Shown: positions 1-8,138, numbered from the stretch's first letter. The stretch is DNA of 13,634 nt from JAWOGN01 sp046496815 (GCA_046496815.1 JAWOGN010000058.1:1-13634); one strand, 5' to 3'. Made by a program: numbers and translations. Notes: a model not told the origin generated them from the sequence alone.

Positions 1-2
1 TG

Positions 3-125
3 ATCACCGGTTGTGAAAAAGACGTTATCGAAGGGAAACACGAGGCGCAGCATTTTTTTGATTCGGTCGTGTTCAAGCCATTCAGTTTGTCGAACATCCA
101 GAACAGCATTCAAGAATTGCTGTAA
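3..125 (+). CDS. Receiver-domain protein, C-terminal end only
   Basis: The reading frame is open from the window edge to a TAA and gives 40 residues. They end with VVFKPFSLSNIQNSIQELL. The F-K-P-F pattern followed by an amphipathic helix is what the beta5-alpha5 end of a CheY-like receiver domain looks like, with the lysine as the conserved switch residue. The protein is therefore either a stand-alone response regulator or a hybrid histidine kinase ending in a receiver; the missing front part would decide. It lies 92 bases upstream of the STAS-like gene on the same strand, which fits a signalling cluster. Only the last 40 residues are visible, so the family call rests on one short motif. Confidence 0.6.
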   Translation: MTGCEKDVIEGKHEAQHFFDSVVFKPFSLSNIQNSIQELL

Positions 126-217
126 GTTCCGGCAACGATATCCACGGCCAAAAAGCATTTTGATGTTTCATCTAAGAATCTGACATCGAGAGGACGAGCG
201 GTAAAAAGGGGGAAAAG

Positions 218-505
218 ATGGCCTGCAATTTCAAGATTCTGATCCATCAAAACGAGGAGAGTATTCATCTCAAGCTGATGGGAGATTTCGACGGCAGCTC
301 CGCATGCGAACTGATAAACGCCCTCAAGACCTATTCGAACAAGGCAAACCGAGTGTTTATCCATTCCGACGGTTTAAAACAGGTTCATCCCTTTGGAGCG
401 TCTGTGTTCCGTAGTAATTTCCACGAGGTAAGCAAACCCAATGTCAGATTCGTCGTTACAGGAAAGAATGGAAAAAGCCTGAATCGAGTGATTTATGAAC
501 ATTGA
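218..505 (+). CDS. STAS-like domain protein (anti-sigma factor antagonist type)
   Basis: A 95-residue soluble protein with a purine-rich ribosome site (AAGGGGGAAAAG) just before the ATG. The pattern KLMGDFDGSSACELINAL at residues 19-36 resembles the first strand-helix unit of STAS domains (the SpoIIAA/RsbV fold). It is followed by a strand (RVFIHSDGL, about 45-53) and a second helix. Canonical antagonists carry D-S-[ST]-G with a phosphorylatable serine at the start of that helix. Here the equivalent stretch reads HPFGAS (57-62), so regulation by an anti-sigma kinase in the usual way is unlikely. It probably acts as a small protein-interaction module with the receiver proteins encoded on either side. 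The domain call is from pattern only; a divergent STAS relative without signalling function is possible. Confidence 0.6.
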   Translation: MACNFKILIHQNEESIHLKLMGDFDGSSACELINALKTYSNKANRVFIHSDGLKQVHPFGASVFRSNFHEVSKPNVRFVVTGKNGKSLNRVIYEH

Positions 506-570
506 TCATTCATGGGTAAGTTGTAAAGTGGTGTCCAGCAATATTTGCTCATTGATATAGAGGTAGAGGT

Positions 571-831
571 ATGAAGATGGAAGAGGTAGTCGATGTTTTG
601 TTGCATAAGCTTTCCCAGAAGGGCCTTACACCGGTGGAAGTTCCGAGGCTTGTCAAAGATGTGCTCAGCATCGTCGGAGAGGGCGGAGAGTTTACAACCC
701 ATACCATCAACCAGGGGCTGGAATCGCTGGGGTGGGATAAGAAAGTCGTTGACCCGTTCACTTTTGAACTCATCATTGCACTTCTGGACCATGAGGGGGA
801 TTGTGAAGTTATTCGAACCCCGATCCACTAA
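571..831 (+). CDS. Small protein of unknown function
   Basis: I do not recognise this 86-residue protein. It is mainly acidic and predicted mostly helical, with no membrane segment, signal peptide or cysteine cluster. It starts MKMEEVVDVLLHKLSQKGL and contains an acidic/glycine turn (VGEGGEF, about 35-41) followed by NQGLESLGWDKKVVDPFTFELIIAL. A start at 571 is preceded by GAGGTAGAGGT, a good ribosome site; a second ATG six bases further on would also work. It sits between the STAS-like gene (65-base gap) and the response regulator (56-base gap), all on one strand, so co-transcription and a role as partner or adaptor in the same signalling unit is a reasonable guess, no more. Codon use looks like a real gene. 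Confidence 0.65.
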   Translation: MKMEEVVDVLLHKLSQKGLTPVEVPRLVKDVLSIVGEGGEFTTHTINQGLESLGWDKKVVDPFTFELIIALLDHEGDCEVIRTPIH

Positions 832-873
832 CCCACAAAAACGTCGGTGTCACAATGGCGGGTGAGCCGGCAC

Positions 874-880
874 GAGGTGA
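874..880 (+). promoter_or_regulatory. Ribosome binding site deciding the response regulator start
   Basis: GAGGTGA lies 7 bases before the ATG at 888. The earlier in-frame ATG at 855 has no purine-rich sequence before it, so the 888 start is preferred. Confidence 0.6.
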
Positions 881-887
881 GCAGGAG

Positions 888-1406
888 ATGAACGATCTTT
901 ATAAAGACGGAACTATTTTGATGGTCGATGATGATCCCGACGATTTTTTTCTTGCCAGGGACGCTTTCCGAGAGAGCGGCCTTCCGAGCGATTTTCAACT
1001 GGTGTCGGATGGTGAAGAACTGATGGATTACCTTCACCGCCGCGGCAAATTCACAGGCCTGGAAGACTACCCGATGCCCCGCCTTATTCTTCTGGACCTG
1101 AACATGCCCAGGAAAGACGGGCGAGAGGTGCTTGTGGAGATGAAGCGGGATCCTAATTTGCGTCGAATTCCCATTGTGGTGTACACGACCTCCGGTGAGG
1201 AGACGGATATATCCCACAGCTATGAGCTCGGTGCCAGCTCGTATGTTACCAAACCCGCTACGTTCGACGGCTTGGTGGAATTGATGCGGAATTTGGGCGA
1301 ATATTGGCTGAGTGTCGTAAGGCTGCCTGGGCAACCGTATCAGGGTATATCCAAAAAGGCTCAGGCTATGCAACGATCTCTTAGTGATCTGGAATCCCTA
1401 CGCTGA
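888..1406 (+). CDS. CheY/Rcp1-type single-domain response regulator
   Basis: A 172-residue protein built from one receiver domain and a short C-terminal helix. The acidic pocket is D14-D15-D16 (MVDDDPDD), the phosphoryl acceptor is D70 in LILLDLNMPRKDG, the switch threonine is T101 (IVVYTTSG), and the conserved lysine is K122 in VTKP. All catalytic positions are present, so it should be phosphorylated. The insertion between beta2 and beta3 (about residues 50-64) and the LDLNMPRKDGREVL pattern are typical of the Rcp1 group, which pairs with phytochrome-like or other hybrid kinases. There is no DNA-binding output domain, so it likely works by protein contact. It follows the STAS-like and small unknown genes in the same direction. 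No cognate kinase is intact in the window. Confidence 0.9.
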   Translation: MNDLYKDGTILMVDDDPDDFFLARDAFRESGLPSDFQLVSDGEELMDYLHRRGKFTGLEDYPMPRLILLDLNMPRKDGREVLVEMKRDPNLRRIPIVVYTTSGEETDISHSYELGASSYVTKPATFDGLVELMRNLGEYWLSVVRLPGQPYQGISKKAQAMQRSLSDLESLR

Positions 1407-1587
1407 TTTTCATTTTTAAAAGGGAGATAGGTATTCATTGCACCGAAACAGACGGGTATAAAAGTAGAAGGTGAATTCGAGATAGCAACGAAACAGTGTT
1501 TGATCTGAAAACCCAATAGAGACAGGGTTATTGACCCATTAATGGCATTCCAGAAGGCAAAGAAGTTCTTTGGGATGGCTGTCACAT

Positions 1588-1592
1588 GGAGG
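1588..1592 (+). promoter_or_regulatory. Ribosome binding site deciding the SHOCT protein start
   Basis: GGAGG stands 6 bases before the ATG at 1599. The in-frame ATG at 1542 lacks such a site, and a start there would add a basic 19-residue extension. Confidence 0.6.
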
Positions 1593-1598
1593 AAGATT

Positions 1599-1892
1599 AT
1601 GGAAGGCTTGCTTACACAGTGGCGCGGCAATGGCAACTGGCATATGGGACCCGGCATGATGGATTGGGGATACGGGATGTCGTGGTTCTGGCACATCATT
1701 ATGATTTTATTTTGGATTGCCGTAATCGTCGGAATTATTTTTCTGATTCGCTGGCTGATTTTCTCGGCTGGAAGTGGCGCAAAAGAACCGAGCCGTGAGG
1801 ATTCGGCTCTTGAAATACTCAGGAAAAGGTACGCGCAGGGTAAAATCGACAAGGAGGAGTTTGAAGAAAAGAAGAAGGATCTGACGGCCTAA
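1599..1892 (+). CDS. SHOCT-domain membrane protein with Met/Trp/Gly-rich N-terminus
   Basis: A 97-residue protein with three parts. Residues 8-31 are rich in W, G, M and H (for example NWHMGPGMMDWGYGMSW), residues 32-54 form one strongly hydrophobic membrane segment, and residues 68-95 (SALEILRKRYAQGKIDKEEF and onward) are a clear SHOCT domain, a short C-terminal helical hairpin common in bacterial membrane proteins. By charge the N-terminus should face the periplasm and the SHOCT domain the cytoplasm. Proteins of this layout are often found near copper and silver efflux genes. Methionine and histidine here could bind Cu(I)/Ag(I), but that is inference. It lies about 340 bases upstream of the Cus-like channel gene and outside its promoter, so it is probably transcribed separately. 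Confidence 0.85.
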   Translation: MEGLLTQWRGNGNWHMGPGMMDWGYGMSWFWHIIMILFWIAVIVGIIFLIRWLIFSAGSGAKEPSREDSALEILRKRYAQGKIDKEEFEEKKKDLTA

Positions 1893-2116
1893 AATTCGTG
1901 TTGATTGCTTTTGATGGATGCCTCCCAACTGTCACTGACTTCGAAGTGGCTCTCCCATGGATACTTTTTGCTCATACACAACTTGTTTGACTCAGGAATT
2001 GCTTACAAATTATCCATCCCTTGAATCTGACTAAAGCCTCATCTGTGTTCATGGTTGCTATAGCCTTCTTCATAAATATAGTCATATCAAGCGATTAGGG
2101 TCTCAAGTGTAATCCG

Positions 2117-2131
2117 TGGCACGCCTAATGC
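2117..2131 (+). promoter_or_regulatory. Sigma-54 (-24/-12) promoter of the efflux operon
   Basis: TGGCACGCCTAATGC matches the RpoN consensus TGGCAC-N5-TTGC at all positions but one (A for the first T of the -12 box). The invariant GG (2118-2119) and GC (2130-2131) are exactly 10 bases apart. Transcription would start near 2143, about 85 bases before the preferred start of the outer membrane channel gene. Such promoters need an AAA+ enhancer-binding activator, as in the ZraSR-type metal-responsive systems; none is encoded in the window. Confidence 0.7.
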
Positions 2132-2214
2132 TCTACTAGATAGCGGGGAGGTCTTGTTGTTGATCTCAAAGGAAAATGTTCCCTCAACATATGGGCAGTA
2201 GGAACGCAAAAAAA

Positions 2215-2221
2215 GGGGAGG
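2215..2221 (+). promoter_or_regulatory. Ribosome binding site deciding the CusC-like start
   Basis: GGGGAGG lies 8 bases before the ATG at 2230. The upstream in-frame ATG at 2176 has a poorer site, and starting there would bury the signal peptide behind 18 polar residues. Confidence 0.6.
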
Positions 2222-2229
2222 CTAAGAAC

Positions 2230-3543
2230 ATGAAGCTGCTTTCTATCAGAACGTTCACGCTGATGATGTGGCCGTTGGCATTTGCTGTGATTTCAACCGC
2301 GGCACTGGGAGCCGCACCACTCATCTCGGCCCCCCCTGATCTGGCCGAACTTATTGAGACAGGGCTTGCTGAAAACGAAGAACTTCAAAGCTTAGCTGCC
2401 AAGGTGGAAAGCCTCAAGGAGCTAATCCCTTTTGCCGGCTCGCTGGAAGACCTGAGACTGGGGATAGCTGCGGTAAATATGCCGACTGATACCTTTGATT
2501 TTGACCAGGAACCCATGACCCAAAAGCAAATCTTTATTGCGCAAAAGGTGCCCTGGTTCGGTAAGCTAAGCTTAAGGGAGCAAAGACAAACGCTTATCGC
2601 CGGCCGCCAGCAGGCAGTGCTTGAAGCCAAACGTCTGGAGCTCGCCCGCAAGCTCGCCGTCACCTACTATGAACTGGGTTTCATCGCGAGCAGCCTGGAG
2701 ATCAATAAACGCCTGACGGAAATGGAAGACCAGCTGATCAGGGTGGCGGAAACGAGGTATGCGACAGGGCGTGGCCTCCAGCAGGACGTTCTCCAGGCTC
2801 AAGTGGAACTGAGCAAACTCTTGGACGAAAAGATCACACTTGAGAAAAAGCGCAGAAGTCTTGAAGACCGCATCAATGAGTTACTCAACAGAGAAAGTTT
2901 TGTACCGGTCCCTCCACCGGAGGAACTGAGCTCTCCCGGGCTGAGTCTGCAAATAAGGGAACTGCAGGCCCAGGGTTTGACAGGAAACCCGTGGCTGAAG
3001 GTCAGACAGATTGGGATAGATGAGGCCTTGGTAGAGATTGAGCTGGCCAAGAAGGACTACTGGCCGGATATGGATTTTAGAGTTGCCTATGGTCAACGGG
3101 AGGAGGATTTTACCGGACGGGACCTTCCTGATATGGTCACTGCCTCGGTTGTGGTCAATATCCCTATCTGGCAAAGGACACGGCAGGACAAAAATCTGGC
3201 GTCGAAACAAAAAAGCTACCTGGCCGCTAGAAAATCTTTTCAGAACCTCACAAAATCGCTTCCCCATCAAGTAGATACACTGGTCACGGAAATCCATAAC
3301 TTGCAGAAGAATTACCGGTTGTTCTCAGATGCGCTGATGATCCAGGCCGAGCAATGGGCCGAGTCCTCGTTGGCGGCCTACGTGGTGGACAAAGTAGAGT
3401 TCAACACTATGCTTAATGCGCATATTCGTCTGCTTCGCTTTGAGCTTGGAGCTAAGCAGTATTTATTCAACATCTACCAGAAGCGGGCGGAGTTGGAAGA
3501 AATCCTGGGCGGCCCGTTGGATCAGCCTACCAAGAAAAACTGA
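2230..3543 (+). CDS. cusC: Outer membrane efflux channel, TolC/CusC-like
   Basis: A 437-residue outer membrane factor forming the exit duct of the tripartite pump. It begins with a signal peptide (MKLLSIRTF, hydrophobic to about residue 26) and a likely cut at ALG|AAP. The body is the double outer membrane efflux repeat, seen as long heptad-rich helices: the motif VPWFGKLSLREQRQ near 115-130, ELARKLAVTYYELGF, then a second half with DYWPDMDFRVAYGQRE and a matching helical hairpin. Unlike E. coli CusC there is no lipobox cysteine after the signal peptide, so it is probably not a lipoprotein. It is first in the operon, 89 bases before the adaptor gene, behind the sigma-54 promoter. The family is certain; the cusC name follows from the neighbours. 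Confidence 0.88.
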   Translation: MKLLSIRTFTLMMWPLAFAVISTAALGAAPLISAPPDLAELIETGLAENEELQSLAAKVESLKELIPFAGSLEDLRLGIAAVNMPTDTFDFDQEPMTQKQIFIAQKVPWFGKLSLREQRQTLIAGRQQAVLEAKRLELARKLAVTYYELGFIASSLEINKRLTEMEDQLIRVAETRYATGRGLQQDVLQAQVELSKLLDEKITLEKKRRSLEDRINELLNRESFVPVPPPEELSSPGLSLQIRELQAQGLTGNPWLKVRQIGIDEALVEIELAKKDYWPDMDFRVAYGQREEDFTGRDLPDMVTASVVVNIPIWQRTRQDKNLASKQKSYLAARKSFQNLTKSLPHQVDTLVTEIHNLQKNYRLFSDALMIQAEQWAESSLAAYVVDKVEFNTMLNAHIRLLRFELGAKQYLFNIYQKRAELEEILGGPLDQPTKKN

Positions 3544-3632
3544 TTATTCGTGGGGAGGCTGACCGTTGAGAAACCTTAACGCTTTCCTGTTTTGGGAAGA
3601 CGAAGGGCCGGATCCGGAAAGGAGGAAATCCT

Positions 3633-4979
3633 GTGAAACGATCCAAAATGATCTTCGTATTACTCTTTTTAATGGCTGTTTGGATGGAGTCCCTCTTTTG
3701 GTGCAAGCCCGGGCATGAGCTATCACCCAGAAACGGCTTTATGGGCGGAGAGGCCACTGCTGCTGAAAAAAACCTGAAAGCCGGGATGATCGATCCGAAG
3801 ACCGATAAAAAAATCAAGTACTGGGTGGCACCCATGGATCCGACCTATATCCGTGACGAACCGGGCAAATCCCCTATGGGAATGGACCTGGTTCCCGTAT
3901 ACGAGGAAGAAGGGGAAGAGAAGGACCCTGCCTCCGTCATTCGCATCGACCCAGTGACCATACAAAATATGGGGGTGCGTCTGGCCCGGGCGGAGCGAAA
4001 ACCTCTTGTCAGGGAAATCCGAACATACGGTACCGTCACCTACGATGAACGAAAAATCCACACGGTTAATACCAAGTTCAACGGTTGGATTGAAACGCTC
4101 TATGTAGACTTTGTGGGTGATAAGGTGAAGAAAGGTCAGCCTCTTTTTGACATCTACAGTCCGGATCTCGTTACGGCCCAGGAAGAATATCTGCTATCCG
4201 TCCAGCAATGCGGCAGTCTGTGTCAAAGTCCCTATCCCAGCATCCGGGAAGGCGCCAAACGCCTGATTGAAGCGTCCCGCACCCGCCTCCGGTACTGGGA
4301 CCTGACAGAGGCGCAGATCAGGCAAATTGAAAGAACGGGAAAAATTCAGAAAACAATAACAGTCTACTCGCCTGCTTCCGGTGTGGTGACCGAAAAAGCT
4401 GCCTTCGAGGGGCACTACGTCAAAACCGGAGAGCACCAATACGTGATTGCGGACCTTTCCACCGTCTGGGTGGATGTGGATATTTACGAATATGAGCTTC
4501 CCTGGGTTCGACGGGGAATGCCGGCTGAAATGGAACTTCCCTACATACCAGGACAGCGCTTCGATGGTAAGGTCCTCTATATCTATCCTTTCTTAGAGGA
4601 AAAGACCAGAACAGCAAAACTTCGACTGGCGTTTGCAAATCATGACTACCAACTCAAACCGCAAATGTATACCAACGTCTATTTGAAGTCCACTATCGCC
4701 AAAGACGGATTGGCTATCCCTCAGGAAGCCGTGATTGAAAGCGGCGTTCGCAAGGTGGTCTTTATCTCCCTCGGCAAGGGCAAATTCCAAGCCCGGGAGG
4801 TCAAAATAGGTGCTGAAGTCAGCGAGGATGAATACCAGGTTTTGAGCGGCCTCAGCGAAGGAGAACAGATTGTGGTGTCGGCGCAATTCATGCTGGATTC
4901 AGAAAGCCGGCTGCGAGAAGCCATTCAGAAAACGCTCAAAATCCAAAGGCACCAGGATATGAAAAAGCACGACCAATAG
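3633..4979 (+). CDS. cusB: Periplasmic adaptor of Cu(I)/Ag(I) efflux, CusB-like
   Basis: A 448-residue membrane fusion protein that links pump and channel and hands metal to the pump. The start is GTG, chosen because GGAGG sits 7 bases upstream. Residues 6-23 are a hydrophobic signal or anchor. Residues 61-90 form a heavy-metal binding domain of the YHS-like CusB type: YWVAPMDP followed by DEPGKSPMGMDLVPVY. Methionines 68, 82 and 84 correspond to the three metal-binding methionines of E. coli CusB, with one residue fewer between the first two. Then come the split lipoyl domain (about 140-180 and 235-270; KVKKGQPLFDIYSPDL and PASGVVTEKAAFEG), an alpha-hairpin (183-232), a beta-barrel and a membrane-proximal domain (AIPQEAVIESG, about 361-371). 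The operon order channel-adaptor-pump supports the call. Confidence 0.92.
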   Translation: MKRSKMIFVLLFLMAVWMESLFWCKPGHELSPRNGFMGGEATAAEKNLKAGMIDPKTDKKIKYWVAPMDPTYIRDEPGKSPMGMDLVPVYEEEGEEKDPASVIRIDPVTIQNMGVRLARAERKPLVREIRTYGTVTYDERKIHTVNTKFNGWIETLYVDFVGDKVKKGQPLFDIYSPDLVTAQEEYLLSVQQCGSLCQSPYPSIREGAKRLIEASRTRLRYWDLTEAQIRQIERTGKIQKTITVYSPASGVVTEKAAFEGHYVKTGEHQYVIADLSTVWVDVDIYEYELPWVRRGMPAEMELPYIPGQRFDGKVLYIYPFLEEKTRTAKLRLAFANHDYQLKPQMYTNVYLKSTIAKDGLAIPQEAVIESGVRKVVFISLGKGKFQAREVKIGAEVSEDEYQVLSGLSEGEQIVVSAQFMLDSESRLREAIQKTLKIQRHQDMKKHDQ

Positions 4980-5033
4980 CACAGGTGCTGTCACCAGACC
5001 AGAAACAGCAAACTAAGTCTTCAGGAGCCTTAA

Positions 5034-8000
5034 ATGATTGAAAAGGTTATTGAGTTTTCCATCAAGAACAAGTTTCTTGTGATCCTGATGACACTTTTTA
5101 TTATCCTGGCAGGTATCCACGCCCTCCTTAAAACGCCCCTGGACGCAATCCCGGATCTTTCCGATGTTCAGGTCATAGTTTTTACCGAATATCCGGGCCA
5201 GGCGCCCCAGGTGGTGGAAGATCAAGTCACCTATCCACTAACCACGGCCATGCTGGCGGTGCCGTTTGCCAAGGTGGTGAGGGGATACTCTTTTTTCGGC
5301 TTTTCATTCGTTTACATCATATTTGAGGATGGCACCGACATGTACTGGGCCCGAAGCCGTGTGCTGGAGTACCTCAATTATGTCTCAGGCCGACTTCCGA
5401 TGGGAGTTACCCCCACATTGGGGCCGGACGCGACCGGTGTGGGGTGGGTTTACGAATACATTCTTGAGAGCAAGCGACACGATCTGTCTCAGCTTCGATC
5501 AATTCAAGACTGGTATCTTCGCTATGAGCTTACCAGCGTGCCGGGTGTCGCTGAAGTGGCCTCCATTGGCGGCTTTGTCAAACAATACCAGGTGATCGTC
5601 GACCCAAACAAACTGATGGCATTTAATATACCCCTTCAAAAAGTCAAGATCGCCATACAGCGCAGCAACAAGGATGTGGGGGGCAAAGTGGTTGAGATGG
5701 CCGAGACCGAGTTTATGGTTCGCGGGCTGGGCTACATTAAGAGCACAGAGGATCTCAAGAATATTCCGTTGGGGATAAGTCAAGCGGGTGTTCCAATCCT
5801 GCTACGAAACGTGGCCATTGTGAAGGTGGGCCCGGAGCTCAGGCGCGGCATCGCAGACTCCAATGGCACCGGGGAAGTGGTGGGTGGCATAATTATCATG
5901 CGCTACGGGGAAAATGCCCTTGCGGTCATTCAGAATGTCAAGAAAAGACTTGAGCAGCTCAAGGCGGGTCTCCCGGAGGGGGTGCGGATCAAGACCGTCT
6001 ACGACCGATCGACCCTCATCCAGCGGGCCGTGGACAACCTGAAAAGAACGCTCACCGAAGAAAGCCTGGTTGTTGCTCTCGTTTGTATTCTTTTTCTGCT
6101 TCACATTCGCAGTGCCCTGGTAATTATTTTCACCCTGCCGGTAGCTGTTCTCATCAGCTTCATCATCATGGAGAGACAAGGGATCAATGCCAATATTATG
6201 AGCCTCGGGGGCATCGCCATTGCAATCGGCGCCATGGTGGACGCGGCCATCGTCATGATCGAGAATGCTCACAAGCACATCGAAGATGAAGGCGGAAAAA
6301 AGTCTCATAGGGATTTGATCCTGAATGCCGCAAGGGAAGTTGGACCGTCCTTGTTCTTTTCTTTGCTGATCATTGCTGTGAGCTTTTTGCCGGTCTTTAC
6401 CTTGCAGGCTCAGGAAGGGCGACTGTTCCGACCACTGGCCTTTACAAAAACCTATGCGATGTTCGGTGCTGCATTTCTGGCTGTGACCATCGTACCGGTT
6501 TTAATGCTGTATTTGGTTCGGGGCAAGATTCGGCCGGAACGTAAAAATCCCTTAACGCGACTGCTCATATGGATTTATCACCCCATCATCAAGCTGGTTC
6601 TCAAAATGAAAATTTTTGTCGTCCTGTTGTCGGTGATTGTCGTCGCGTTAACCTATATCCCCTGGAAAAGGATCGGATCGGAGTTTATGCCGCCCTTGAA
6701 CGAGGGCGATCTGCTCTATATGCCAACGACCCTGCCGGGAATTTCGATCACCAAAGCAAAGGAGCTTTTACAGCAGACAGACCGTATCATCGCATCATTT
6801 CCTGAGGTGCAACACGTGTTCGGAAAAATCGGACGAGCCGAGACAGCCACAGACCCGGCCCCGCTTACCATGATCGAGACCACGATTATGTTGAAGCCGG
6901 AGTCGGAGTGGCGCAGAGGAATGAGCATGGAGAAACTCGTCGATGAGCTCGACAGGGCCATCCGGTTCCCTGGACTGACAAACGCCTGGACCATGCCCAT
7001 CAAAACCCGAATCGACATGCTCTCGACCGGGATTAAAACACCGGTGGGCATCAAGCTCATGGGCGAAGATCTCCAAGTGTTGAGCCGGTTGGGCGAAGAA
7101 GTGGAAGCGGTGATTAGGGAGGTGCCGGGGACGCTCAGTGTATACTCGGAAAGGGTCACAGGCGGCAATTTCCTCGACTACGTGATCAGGCGAAAAGAGG
7201 CCGCACGCTACGGACTTACGGTGGGAGACGTGCTGGATATCATCATGACCGCAGTCGGCGGCATGAATGTCACTCAGACAGTTGAGGGGCTTGAGCGTTA
7301 TCCGGTAAATCTCCGTTATGGTTCCGAGCTCAGGGACACGCAGGAAAAACTGAGGCGGATTCTGGTGCCGACGCCATTGGGCGCGCAAATCCCCATTACA
7401 CAACTGGCCGATATTCGAATCGTGAAGGGGCCTCCTTCTATCAAGACTGAAAATGCTCGAAAGACTGCATGGGTGTATGTTGATCTTGCCGGCATTGATA
7501 TAGGCACTTATGTGAAAAGGGCACAGCAGGTGGTCGGGGAGAGAATCAAATTGCCCCCAGGGTATAGCATGGTCTGGAGCGGTCAGTACGAGTACATGAT
7601 TCGGGCTCAGCAACGGCTCATGGTTGTGGTGCCGATGACCCTGATCATTATTTTTTTGCTGCTCTATTTCAACTTCAGGAATGTCACCGAAAGCATGATT
7701 GTCATGTTGAGTGTGCCTTTCTCTCTCACAGGCGGTTTGTGGCTCATGTATCTGATGGGCTACAACATGAGTGTGGCAGTGGGGGTGGGGTTTATCGCCC
7801 TTGCAGGGGTGGCTGCGGAGACCGGTGTGGTGATGCTGGTGTATTTGGACCTTTCCTACCGGAAATTTAAGACGAGATATGGAGACAAGTTTAATCGCAG
7901 GCACCTGCTTGAGGCCATTGAAGAAGGGGCGGCGATGCGGGTGCGTCCCATCATGATGACGGTCATCACCACCACGGCGGGTCTCATGCCGATCATGTGG

Positions 8001-8138
8001 GGGCACGGGACCGGTTCCCAGGTGATGAAGCGCATCGCAACGCCCATGGTTGGGGGCCTGGTAAGTGCGACAATTCTGACGCTTATCGTTGTGCCCGGCA
8101 TATATGGGCTTTGGAAAGGCTGGCGGTTGAACAAATGA
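5034..8138 (+). CDS. cusA: Heavy-metal RND efflux pump, CusA-like
   Basis: A 1034-residue inner membrane proton-driven exporter, normal length for the HME-RND family. The start ATG has AGGAG 6 bases before it. The first transmembrane segment is at about 11-30, a large periplasmic loop follows to about 335, a bundle of membrane helices to about 545 includes GAMVDAAIVMIENAHK with the essential proton-relay aspartate D403, then comes a second periplasmic loop and the final helices. Methionines M563 (LLYMPTTLPG), M613 (APLTMIETT) and M662 (RIDMLSTGIK) have the 50 and 49 residue spacing of the M573/M623/M672 triad of E. coli CusA, which holds Cu(I) or Ag(I). This points to monovalent copper/silver rather than the divalent metals of CzcA. 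It is the last intact gene of the efflux operon. Confidence 0.95.
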   Translation: MIEKVIEFSIKNKFLVILMTLFIILAGIHALLKTPLDAIPDLSDVQVIVFTEYPGQAPQVVEDQVTYPLTTAMLAVPFAKVVRGYSFFGFSFVYIIFEDGTDMYWARSRVLEYLNYVSGRLPMGVTPTLGPDATGVGWVYEYILESKRHDLSQLRSIQDWYLRYELTSVPGVAEVASIGGFVKQYQVIVDPNKLMAFNIPLQKVKIAIQRSNKDVGGKVVEMAETEFMVRGLGYIKSTEDLKNIPLGISQAGVPILLRNVAIVKVGPELRRGIADSNGTGEVVGGIIIMRYGENALAVIQNVKKRLEQLKAGLPEGVRIKTVYDRSTLIQRAVDNLKRTLTEESLVVALVCILFLLHIRSALVIIFTLPVAVLISFIIMERQGINANIMSLGGIAIAIGAMVDAAIVMIENAHKHIEDEGGKKSHRDLILNAAREVGPSLFFSLLIIAVSFLPVFTLQAQEGRLFRPLAFTKTYAMFGAAFLAVTIVPVLMLYLVRGKIRPERKNPLTRLLIWIYHPIIKLVLKMKIFVVLLSVIVVALTYIPWKRIGSEFMPPLNEGDLLYMPTTLPGISITKAKELLQQTDRIIASFPEVQHVFGKIGRAETATDPAPLTMIETTIMLKPESEWRRGMSMEKLVDELDRAIRFPGLTNAWTMPIKTRIDMLSTGIKTPVGIKLMGEDLQVLSRLGEEVEAVIREVPGTLSVYSERVTGGNFLDYVIRRKEAARYGLTVGDVLDIIMTAVGGMNVTQTVEGLERYPVNLRYGSELRDTQEKLRRILVPTPLGAQIPITQLADIRIVKGPPSIKTENARKTAWVYVDLAGIDIGTYVKRAQQVVGERIKLPPGYSMVWSGQYEYMIRAQQRLMVVVPMTLIIIFLLLYFNFRNVTESMIVMLSVPFSLTGGLWLMYLMGYNMSVAVGVGFIALAGVAAETGVVMLVYLDLSYRKFKTRYGDKFNRRHLLEAIEEGAAMRVRPIMMTVITTTAGLMPIMWGHGTGSQVMKRIATPMVGGLVSATILTLIVVPGIYGLWKGWRLNK

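Larger units (their letters stand above)
1893..2229 (+). other. Intergenic region holding the efflux operon control sequences
   Basis: About 340 bases without a convincing gene. It contains the sigma-54 promoter match at 2117-2131 and a 10-base perfect palindrome, ACTTCGAAGT, at 1938-1947, roughly 200 bases upstream of the expected transcription start. No clear terminator hairpin with a T-run follows the SHOCT gene. Confidence 0.6.

Noticed and set aside
828..1373. Minus-strand frame of 181 codons opposite the response regulator
   Set aside because: The plus strand encodes a complete receiver with all catalytic residues; the opposite frame has no pattern.
1508..1530. AACCC/GGGTT hairpin before the SHOCT gene as a terminator
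   Set aside because: Only a 5-base stem and no T-run follows.
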